Source: Chloroflexota bacterium
GTDB lineage: Bacteria > Chloroflexota > UBA6077 > FW602-bin22 > JACPRP01
DNA: 64,000 bases
Direction: 5' to 3'
Assembly: GCA_023480885.1 (NCBI GenBank)
Contig: JAMCWX010000046.1
Span: 62,001-126,000, forward strand
Below are positions 56,361 through 64,000 of the stretch, in pieces (within the stretch, counting starts at the first letter, position 1; each line of letters begins with the position of its first letter). The notes under the pieces were generated by a model. It did no database searches and was not told the origin of the DNA. It worked only from the letters and a program-made list of their open reading frames with translations. The translations under genes were made by a program, and so were the position numbers.

Positions 56361-56425
56361 CGTTGTCGAAGACCGAAGCGGATTGATTTAGCCCTTGAAG
56401 GGCCGAACAATCCGCCTTTCTTTTT
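56361..56425 (+). terminator. leader/terminator element copy C
   Basis: CGTTGTCGAAGACCGAA then GCGGATTG(56378-56385)/CAATCCGC(56408-56415) then CTTTCTTTTT. Confidence 0.7.
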
Positions 56426-56435
56426 GAGGTTTCAA

Positions 56436-57404
56436 GTGTACCTGAGAATCGCCAAGGTTATCGACGTACAAAAGAACAAGATATTCCTGGAATGGCTCGA
56501 CGGGAATGGTTACGCTGTAGCGAACCCGACCCTTGCGGCCGGTGGGCCTCAGTGGGGTATCATCGCCATGCCGAACATTGGTGATGTGGCTGTTTGCGGA
56601 TACCGCGAAGGACACGTGCCAGTGATTCTGGGATATGTTGTCGACCCGTCGCAGTTGCCCTCTGTTGAAGCTGGCCAGGTTGTGATTCTCGATAAGAATG
56701 GCAACGCCTTGAAGCTGCTCGGCGACAACGCTCTCAGAGCGGTAGGCGTTGACATCATGGTTGACGCGAGCAAAAAGGTCGATAGCATTGACGTTAGCGC
56801 TCATAGCCATACAGATTCCTTGGGTGGTGCTACGTCAGGCCCAGCGGGGGGAGATGGCCCGGCGCATGGGGGCGTGCCGGCTGGGGCTCCCGTTATGGTC
56901 AAACTCGACGAGAAAATAGCTAGCGTGGGTGGCTCCGTGAGCTTCGACTTCACGAACATCCCACAGACATTCAGACACTTACAGGTGGTTTATGCCGTCA
57001 GAGGAGACGCTGCAGGTACCCTCGTCTCGTTGGGGCTTCGTTTCAATGGCGATGCAGGTAACAACTATGATTTTGAATACCTGATTGCCGCAGCTGCTAC
57101 GACTACACCTGCCGAAGGTCTGGCTCTGTCTTTTATCAATGCTGGTGGCGTAGTCGCTGCAGGTGCCCCAGCAAACCTTTTTGGTATGGGTCAAATACTC
57201 ATCCCAAATTACGCTAGCACATTGATGGAGAAGGCCGCCGACTGTTCCGAGATACGCAAGATCGGCACGGCATCAGGGAACATCTCTTGGACTGGGCGAG
57301 GCGGCTACTGGCGCAACATTGCTGCTATTTCGCAATTAACACTATTCGCAACGGCGGGCAGCTTCGCCGAGAGTTCAATCGCAACCTTGTATGGGTTGCC
57401 ATAA
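56436..57404 (+). CDS. gpV-like baseplate spike protein with C-terminal fibre-like domain
   Basis: VYLRIAKVIDVQKNKIFLEWLDG...PNIGDVAVCGYREGHVPVILGYV. Confidence 0.6.
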   Translation: MYLRIAKVIDVQKNKIFLEWLDGNGYAVANPTLAAGGPQWGIIAMPNIGDVAVCGYREGHVPVILGYVVDPSQLPSVEAGQVVILDKNGNALKLLGDNALRAVGVDIMVDASKKVDSIDVSAHSHTDSLGGATSGPAGGDGPAHGGVPAGAPVMVKLDEKIASVGGSVSFDFTNIPQTFRHLQVVYAVRGDAAGTLVSLGLRFNGDAGNNYDFEYLIAAAATTTPAEGLALSFINAGGVVAAGAPANLFGMGQILIPNYASTLMEKAADCSEIRKIGTASGNISWTGRGGYWRNIAAISQLTLFATAGSFAESSIATLYGLP

Positions 57405-57419
57405 GGAGACATAATAACC

Positions 57420-57899
57420 ATGACCGACACATCAACGACCCCTGAGAGCTTAATAATATCAGCAGACCGCCCCTACAGGGCCCTTTCTCTCGACATCGCC
57501 TTGACGAGCGATGGGGACATTGACCTTGCAGCCAATGGCGATATTCGCATCGTCTCAGGCAGCGATAAACTGACACAAGACATCTGGAAGTATCTCCAAA
57601 CACCACCGGGCGACGATATGTTCAATCCGAACTACGGGAACGCCCTGTGGGGCTTTCTCTCACAAGCCAGGCCCAGCGATGCGGAGGTGGCTGCTGCACT
57701 GGACGAAATGACCCGTTCACTGGCAGCCTTAAAAGAGAATGAATCCATAGAGCGAGTGATTCCACTCAGTGAGCAGATAAACCGCATTGAGGACGCGAGG
57801 ATTGAGCCTTCATCTTCACCTGACACGATCCAGGTGAGCTTCACGGTGGTGAACAAGGCAGGCACGAAGCAGCATTCAAAAGCTCAGATCACGAGGTGA
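57420..57899 (+). CDS. gp25/W-like baseplate wedge protein
   Basis: LDIALTSDGDIDLAANGDIRIVSGSDKLTQDIWKYLQTPPGDDMFNPNYGN. Confidence 0.8.
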   Translation: MTDTSTTPESLIISADRPYRALSLDIALTSDGDIDLAANGDIRIVSGSDKLTQDIWKYLQTPPGDDMFNPNYGNALWGFLSQARPSDAEVAAALDEMTRSLAALKENESIERVIPLSEQINRIEDARIEPSSSPDTIQVSFTVVNKAGTKQHSKAQITR

Positions 57900-57902
57900 C
57901 GC

Positions 57903-58973
57903 ATGGCCACAAAGTCATTTAGCGACATCGTTTCGTCGATCAAGAATTATCTAACGGCAGTCGCACCGAATATCGCTACGTACACGGGTACAGTGATAGG
58001 CGACATAATCAATGCGATTGCGGGGGAAATTGGCCAGAACTACGCCACGATCGACAACACTAAAACTGATATGTTCCTGAGCACGGCTACTGGTGCTGCA
58101 TTGGACAGCAAATGTGCCGATTTGGGCATTGTACGATTACAAGGCGCCAGGGCGACGGGCACGGTGACCTTCTTACGCCCTGTGGGGGCTAGCACGACGC
58201 CAGCCTATACCATTCCGACAGGCACGCAGGTCAGCACCCTTGGTGATGCGAGCAATCCATCCATTTACTTCGAGACGACTACTGATGCAATGCTTTCCAG
58301 TGGCAGCAACACGGTTGACGTGGCGATTCAAGCCAAGGAACGGAGCACGGCTGGCAATGTCTCGGCGGCGACGATCACGGTGATTCCGACCGCGATTGCC
58401 GGCGTAGGCTCAGTGACGAACGCGGCGTCAACGAGCGGCGGTGCCGATAAGGAAACAGACGCAGCACTCAGAGCCAGGGCGCTGGGCAGCCTTGCGCCAC
58501 TTTACTCAGCAGCGGCGCTAGTCGCGGCGGCTAAATCCGTAGCTGGCATCTTCGATGCGGTTGTCAGTGATCCTGCTGACGGCACAGGCAGCTTCACGGT
58601 TTACGCTTGCGATTCTAGCGGCATCCTCGGCGCTGGGCTGCAATCATCTGTCTTGACAGCGGTGAATGCCAGGAAGGTGATCGGTACGACGCCAACGGTG
58701 TCAGCGCCCACTAAGACTGTCCAGGCTGTCACAGCGACGGTCACAGTCAAGAGCGGCTACGATGCTGCCATAGTAAAGAGCAATATACAGACAGCGATCA
58801 CGAACTTCATCAACGCTCTGAAGATCGGCGATGACCTCATTCGCTATCAGATGATGGTCAATGTCAGTGATGCCGTGGACGGCGTTGATGATTTGAGCAT
58901 CAGCGTGCCTGCCGGCAACGTGGTAACAACGGCCAGTGAGGTACTGCGGGCCGGAATCATCACTGTAAGCTAG
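57903..58973 (+). CDS. baseplate J-like protein
   Basis: length, domain pattern and position after gp25-like. Confidence 0.8.
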   Translation: MATKSFSDIVSSIKNYLTAVAPNIATYTGTVIGDIINAIAGEIGQNYATIDNTKTDMFLSTATGAALDSKCADLGIVRLQGARATGTVTFLRPVGASTTPAYTIPTGTQVSTLGDASNPSIYFETTTDAMLSSGSNTVDVAIQAKERSTAGNVSAATITVIPTAIAGVGSVTNAASTSGGADKETDAALRARALGSLAPLYSAAALVAAAKSVAGIFDAVVSDPADGTGSFTVYACDSSGILGAGLQSSVLTAVNARKVIGTTPTVSAPTKTVQAVTATVTVKSGYDAAIVKSNIQTAITNFINALKIGDDLIRYQMMVNVSDAVDGVDDLSISVPAGNVVTTASEVLRAGIITVS

Positions 58974-58992
58974 TCGATAATGGTGAGTTAGA

Positions 58993-60588
58993 ATGAAATG
59001 GCAAGGCTTGCATGAGGCTGAGGACTTCGCATTGGGAACATTCGATAAGGTGTTCTTCGACAAGCGTTCACGCACTGATGCGCATCTGCGTTTGGGCGTG
59101 GTCGACACAGAGTACATCCGGCTGCTGAACACCGACGCTGCGTTCGTGTACATCGGCACTTGGCTTGATGTCGGCTATTCAGGCTCATATTCCACCAATG
59201 TAAAGACGACGCGCACGGCAACAGATAAAGTTGAGATCACCTTCACGGGTGTGGCTGTTGAGGCCAGATTTTACGGCTGGCCAGGGGACAGCCAATATGC
59301 GCCGGGCATTATGGGAGCGCAACTTGACGGCATTGAGTTAGACAATATCGACTGCTACGCGGCTGTAGCAGCCTGGAAAACCAGGCGCATTTATACGACT
59401 TACGGCAGCCATAAACTGACCATTAGCAATCTGGCGATGGCAAACAAGCTAGGTATCCCCGTGGGTGCACCAATCGACACCATTGGCACGAGTACGGCGC
59501 GACGGGTAATAGCGAGCAAGACGGCCGGCAGTACGACGCGCCCCGGTACATGGACGATATTCGCCAAGAGTGCGACGACATACACGGTAATAAATCCTGA
59601 GGCTATTGAGAGCGCCATCCAGACTTGCAGTGACACCGACATTAAGACAGCACTCATCGACGGCGTTGACCTTATCGTGCGTAGCGGCTTGACGACCGGG
59701 GACAAGGCCACGATCACCACGAAGGCCGTTGAGATAAACATCGACTGCGCCGACTACTGGACACAGTTCACGGCGACCGGCAAGTATACCACTCCCGTCT
59801 TCCCGACTAACAGCGAAAACACCATCTGGGTGATGGCGACAATGGACAGTGAGTTGGGTGATTACGGCTCGGTGAGCGTCAAGGCCGCATATCCCCCGAC
59901 GACGGATGAGGTAAGCGGTAACCTGGTGAACGGAGAGGCGGCCAGCATCATCAATCAGGCCATCAACTGCCAGTTGGAGATTACACTGAACACATCGGAC
60001 AGGCAAAAATCTCCAGGTATCTCGAATCTGGAGCTTCATTACTTCGAGATTGGTAAAGACACACTCCTGAACAAGTTGCCGTCCGTCTATAAGCGCTGGG
60101 TTGTAAGCACCTTCATCAAGATATTCGGAAGCGTGGCAGTGGCGCTCTGCCAACTTCGCAGCGAGATGGAGAGGCTGATTAGTTCCTATGCTCTGAGTGG
60201 GGCTTCGCGGGATTACTTGGAGAGCTGGGGTGCTGACTTGAACCTACTGCGCAAGGTAGGCGAATCCGATGCCAATTACAGGGCCCGACTTATAACGACG
60301 TTGCGAGGCAACGTCGATGGCGGCACAATCGACTTCATTCGCCAGGTCGTGAGCCAGTACATCGGGACTGACGTGACAGTGCGTCAACTCCCTGGGAGCA
60401 CGAAAGCCTGGGTGCTAGGCATATCGAAGTTAGGTGTTGATACTTTTCTTGGCGCTACCCCGCAAGGTTTTTGGTGGTATGAGGTAGTTTGCCCTGCGAA
60501 CTATCAAGGCGTGATCAAAACGCAGATCAATGACTTGATAGCCTATTTGAAACCTTGCGGAACGCGCGTTCGTATCCGTTACGAATAG
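58993..60588 (+). CDS. baseplate/tail protein (I-like)
   Basis: YLESWGADLNLLRKVGESDANYRARLITTLRGNVDGGTIDFIRQVVSQYIG. Confidence 0.6.
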   Translation: MKWQGLHEAEDFALGTFDKVFFDKRSRTDAHLRLGVVDTEYIRLLNTDAAFVYIGTWLDVGYSGSYSTNVKTTRTATDKVEITFTGVAVEARFYGWPGDSQYAPGIMGAQLDGIELDNIDCYAAVAAWKTRRIYTTYGSHKLTISNLAMANKLGIPVGAPIDTIGTSTARRVIASKTAGSTTRPGTWTIFAKSATTYTVINPEAIESAIQTCSDTDIKTALIDGVDLIVRSGLTTGDKATITTKAVEINIDCADYWTQFTATGKYTTPVFPTNSENTIWVMATMDSELGDYGSVSVKAAYPPTTDEVSGNLVNGEAASIINQAINCQLEITLNTSDRQKSPGISNLELHYFEIGKDTLLNKLPSVYKRWVVSTFIKIFGSVAVALCQLRSEMERLISSYALSGASRDYLESWGADLNLLRKVGESDANYRARLITTLRGNVDGGTIDFIRQVVSQYIGTDVTVRQLPGSTKAWVLGISKLGVDTFLGATPQGFWWYEVVCPANYQGVIKTQINDLIAYLKPCGTRVRIRYE

Positions 60589-60599
60589 AGGTGATATAG

Positions 60600-61772
60600 A
60601 TGAGGCGACGGGATTACATTGCGCAGCAATTAGTTGATGATGGCGACCTTGATGGCGACTCCAATGAGTTCTATCAGGGTTTCATTAACCTTTTTACAGA
60701 TATAGTTTCAAGTGATTGCGTCATCAGTGGCTTAGCTGCCTCTGCTGGCGGGGGAATGAACATCAGCGTTGCCATCGGCACGGCTTACTTTCAGGGCAAA
60801 CGCATGAACATCAGTGCGCCTGCCACTGTAACGCTGGCCGCCGCTGACCCCACAAATCCACGAATCGACTGCATCTACGTCAAGACAACGCTTACCAGTT
60901 CTTCTTCTGGTGGTGATTCTTTCCTTGAAGACGTAGCGTCGGTTGATAAGGTAACTGGCACACCCACCGTATCGCCAGTTGCGCCAGCCGTGACAGGTGG
61001 CACGAAACTGGCTGAGGTTTACGTTACGGCTGGAGCGGTATCTATAACTTCAGGGAACATCACTGATAGTCGCTTCACGCTCCGAGGCTTGTACGAGTTG
61101 GCGAATCACCTCAAAGCATCGGCGGCGAACGTTCATGCGCATTCGCAACTCAGCGGCGTGACGGCAGACCAGCATCACCCACAAGCACACACACTTACTT
61201 CACATACGACACGGGCACACTCTGAGTTGACGGGCATCGGGACAGATGACCACCACGCACAGACGCACACTCACGCCTCACACACTGGGATTGGAGCAGA
61301 TGACCACCACGCACAGACGCACACTCACGCCTCGCACATTGGGATTGGAGCAAATGACCACCACGCGCAATTGCATGCGGCGAGCCATGTCTCGGGCGGT
61401 GGAGACGCTTTATCGGGCACGCTGGCTGTGAACATCACAGGGAACGCCAACACGGTTGATGGCCAGCATGGGCCAGCGAGTGGCTACATCATGGGTGCGA
61501 CGGGTGGCAACCAACACATCGAGAAGTTTTGCGCTAACATCGGCCCACTAGACAATGGCATCACCAAGACGGTCGCTTTCACCTTCATTAATCCTTTTTT
61601 TGCTAATGTGGTGGCCGTGGAGAGTGTTGGCGTCGTGGGCGGTGGCTCACGGCTCGATCACTATTTGACCGCCAAATCGGTAACTGGTGCCACAGTCGCT
61701 ATGTTGAATTTCTCAGGAGGAGTAATAATAGATCCACTCTGGGTGGAGCTTATCGCCGTAGGAGATGACTGA
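60600..61772 (+). CDS. tail fibre/collar protein with His-rich repeats
   Basis: DDHHAQTHTHASHTGIGADDHHAQTHTHASHIGIGANDHHAQLHAASH. Confidence 0.7.
   Translation: MRRRDYIAQQLVDDGDLDGDSNEFYQGFINLFTDIVSSDCVISGLAASAGGGMNISVAIGTAYFQGKRMNISAPATVTLAAADPTNPRIDCIYVKTTLTSSSSGGDSFLEDVASVDKVTGTPTVSPVAPAVTGGTKLAEVYVTAGAVSITSGNITDSRFTLRGLYELANHLKASAANVHAHSQLSGVTADQHHPQAHTLTSHTTRAHSELTGIGTDDHHAQTHTHASHTGIGADDHHAQTHTHASHIGIGANDHHAQLHAASHVSGGGDALSGTLAVNITGNANTVDGQHGPASGYIMGATGGNQHIEKFCANIGPLDNGITKTVAFTFINPFFANVVAVESVGVVGGGSRLDHYLTAKSVTGATVAMLNFSGGVIIDPLWVELIAVGDD
61245..61375 (+). repeat. 54-bp tandem repeat (about 2.4 units) in fibre gene
   Basis: GATGACCACCACGCACAGACGCACACTCACGCCTC starts at 61245 and 61299, third diverged copy at 61353. 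Confidence 0.85.
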
Positions 61773-62077
61773 TGCAAGAGATAGTAGTTACCAGGGAACG
61801 TCGCTCAACGGCCAGTGACAATTTATCTGGCCTGGTGCTCAGCGTAACAATCAATGGAAGACCATTGGACGTGGTTATTCCACTCGATGCTATCGAAAAC
61901 CGAAAGCGGCTTTACGGCCTGGCAACCGACCAGGAAGCCATCAACGCCATTCTCAAAGAGCACGCTACCCGTGAATTGGAACTAGGGCCAGACGACAACG
62001 CTGATCCTCGATTGGCAACGATGGGTGGATTGCGTCAGGATGTAAAAGTGAGCAGAAAAGCCCAACGAACCACTTGA
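61772..62077 (+). CDS. hypothetical protein
   Basis: ORF overlapping previous stop. Confidence 0.6.
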   Translation: MQEIVVTRERRSTASDNLSGLVLSVTINGRPLDVVIPLDAIENRKRLYGLATDQEAINAILKEHATRELELGPDDNADPRLATMGGLRQDVKVSRKAQRTT

Positions 62078-62139
62078 CAGGTTACAGAAATGCATGAGAG
62101 AGTTCACGGCGTGGGGTGGGTAAGGCACTAAACCACCAG

Positions 62140-63264
62140 TCACTGTTGAGTTGAGCATTCTCTCAGTATCCTACTCATCATCCTCGCTATTTCCTCATCC
62201 TGCTTCTTGATTGCGTGAGCATAGATTGACATCGTGATGTTGGCATCGGCATGGCCAAGCCGAGCGGAGACAGCGGTTATCGGAAGATTGTTCCCCAGTA
62301 GCAGGGTGGCGTGTAAGTGCCGTAGTTGATGGGGACTAATCTCCCTTATCCCCAGCTTCTTGCATTGCCTGGTCAAGGCATGCTCAATCATTGATCGGCC
62401 TAGAGGTTCACCTTGAATAGTCGTGAAGATCAACTCGTTATCTTGCCAAGCGTCACCTGCCTTGCCGTGCCACTCTATTTGTTGCTCCTGTTGTCGCTTC
62501 AGAGCGTCGACACCCTCAGGGGGCAGCGCGATTGTTCTGAATCCAGATTCCGTTTTCGGGGCATTTTCTAGCCACTCGCCCTTAACCTTGCGTAAGCTTC
62601 CCCTTATCGTGATTGTGCCGTTAATCAAATCGACATCTGACCAGTGCAAGGCCATTAGCTCTCCGATGCGGCAACCACTGGCCGCAGTCACGAGCCACAA
62701 CGGGCCTAGTCGATGTTCCCGTGATGCTTTGAGGAAGGCGCGCAGTTCTTCGGGACTCCATAGGCTCTTACGCTCTGACTTGCTTCGAGGAACGAGTACC
62801 CTGTCGGCAGGATTGCTGACTAGCCAACCCCAAAGAACAGCCATCTTCAAGGCTCTATGTAGAAGGGAATGAACGAAACTGGGTATACGCTTTCGTCCTT
62901 TGGCGCTCAGGTCATTGTAAAGCATCTGTAGATGTGCGGGATTAAGATCACGAAGTTTGATGCGTCCCAGCCGTGGCCTGATGTGGCGGTCGCAGATATC
63001 CTGATAGTCGGCAATCGTGCCAGCTCGTAGGGAATGACTCGCCGTCTCAAGCCACAGGCCTAGCAAATCATTGACGGTCTTACGGCCAGGATCGGGAAGC
63101 GTGTTGTCGCTACCGATGGCGCGTTGCAGTTCTGCGAGTTTACGTTTTGCCTCTCGCTCGGTCTTGGCGTAAACCGTTTTGCGCTTGCCGTTTATCTGTA
63201 GACTGGCACACCATTTACCGTCAGAACTTCTTCGGTAGACGGTGCCAGCGTTGCCCGAGGGCAT
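62140..63264 (-). CDS. int: tyrosine recombinase / phage integrase
   Basis: TAASGCRIGELMALHWSDVD; HQLRHLHATLLL; VSARLGHADANITMSIYAHA. Confidence 0.9.
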   Translation of the reverse strand: MPSGNAGTVYRRSSDGKWCASLQINGKRKTVYAKTEREAKRKLAELQRAIGSDNTLPDPGRKTVNDLLGLWLETASHSLRAGTIADYQDICDRHIRPRLGRIKLRDLNPAHLQMLYNDLSAKGRKRIPSFVHSLLHRALKMAVLWGWLVSNPADRVLVPRSKSERKSLWSPEELRAFLKASREHRLGPLWLVTAASGCRIGELMALHWSDVDLINGTITIRGSLRKVKGEWLENAPKTESGFRTIALPPEGVDALKRQQEQQIEWHGKAGDAWQDNELIFTTIQGEPLGRSMIEHALTRQCKKLGIREISPHQLRHLHATLLLGNNLPITAVSARLGHADANITMSIYAHAIKKQDEEIARMMSRILRECSTQQ

Positions 63265-63420
63265 CTGATTGTCCTCTCCGATGCCCTGGCGCTTGTTCGT
63301 GTAGCAGAAATGTAGCAGCGAGTTGGTGAATTGACGCTACATCGTCTGCGGTGAGGGATAACCTGGAAGGATTAGCTACAACATATTGTGGTTGATCCGC
63401 CTAAACGCTGCAAGACCGGG

Positions 63421-63502
63421 TGGGGAAGCGGGGACTCGAACCCCGACGCCTTTCGGCACATGATCCTAAGTCATGCTCGTCTACCAGTTCCGACACTCCC
63501 CC
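63421..63502 (-). tRNA. tRNA-Leu (anticodon UAG)
   Basis: minus strand GGGGGAG...GACTTAGGATC...GGGGTTCGAGTCCCC...CTTCCCCA; 7-bp acceptor, class II variable arm. Confidence 0.9.
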
Positions 63503-63804
63503 GTTGGAACCACAAGCTGCGCCCGACGGCATTGCCGATAGCGGCATGGTCGGTGAGCCCGCTCATCTTGAGCGTTGTCCTGTGGTTAATTAGATAGTAT
63601 ATCTAATGCGTGCTGGCCTGTCAAATTGGCTGGCTGCCTGGTCCCCATAGCGCAAGACATACAAGCAGTGCCTGCATCGTGGGCTGTTACCGCGCAATGG
63701 TCTGAGTCGGAAAGGCGACTGCACCTGGCCTCAGCGTTGCAGAGGCGAACCTTGAGCGGTGCTTGGATCGCCATGAAATCTGCCTGAGCTTCGATTGCAC
63801 CTGT

Positions 63805-64000
63805 CTACTTGCTCTCCATCGGATAGCCGATGGCGATCAGGGCGTTGAAGCCGTTTTCGAGTGGTCGAACTTTCGTGAATCCCTTTTGCGTGAGCGTCTG
63901 CGCCACACGGGCGCTGCTCCCCTCGTGGTGTCAGGTGCAAACGGTCACGATTTCTTTGTCTTTGGGAAGGCGAGCTATCTCGCCGTTCTGCGAGCCCGGC
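63805..64000 (-). CDS. host rhodanese-like protein, C-terminal part (window-truncated), with in-frame TGA at 63931-63933
   Basis: ...NGEIARLPKDKEIVTVCT*HHEGSSARVAQTLTQKGFTKVRPLENGFNALIAIGYPMESK. Confidence 0.55.

Noticed and set aside
59449-60153. 234-aa antisense ORF
   Set aside because: Opposite a baseplate gene with no domain-like content; shadow ORF.
1-64000. CRISPR arrays and insertion sequences
   Set aside because: No regularly spaced direct repeats and no transposase-like ORFs were seen.

Overview
Most of this 64 kb window reads as a temperate, contractile-tailed phage (myovirus-type prophage). It ends at a tyrosine integrase (62140-63264, -) next to a host tRNA-Leu(UAG) (63421-63502, -), followed by a host rhodanese-like gene fragment. 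Left to right: small CxxC proteins and a CI/Cro-type switch with two GATAC-N4-GTATC operators; an early/replication block (SSB-like, RecU, DnaD-like, DnaC-like, RNase H, short beta-clamp-like); a DNA-modification block (helicase-methyltransferase fusion, C5-cytosine methyltransferase, PAPS-reductase-like, MazG, radical SAM, a second RNase H-like); then terminase, portal, lysis genes, capsid, tail sheath/tube, chaperones, tape measure, baseplate and a His-rich fibre. The host may be Chloroflexota, based only on the style of a lipoprotein (CGSS...ATPTP). Main second-look items: (1) a predicted -1 frameshift (C_CCT_TTC, 8-nt spacer, 9-bp stem) joining a glycosidase-like ORF to an amidase that lacks a canonical start; (2) a full-length ORF overlapping the dcm gene in another frame, sharing one Shine-Dalgarno and carrying its own SSWKT/WPTP/LNPxFVEWLMGWP motifs; (3) a ~540-nt ORF-poor, hairpin-dense region with nested tRNA-like elements, next to a Vsr-like endonuclease; (4) a 2H-phosphoesterase domain inside a prohead-protease/MuF-type head protein; (5) three related leader/terminator elements; (6) a PAPS-reductase-like protein with a triplicated HWPSxTxRYCT motif. 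All family names come from reading the translations; no database search was run.
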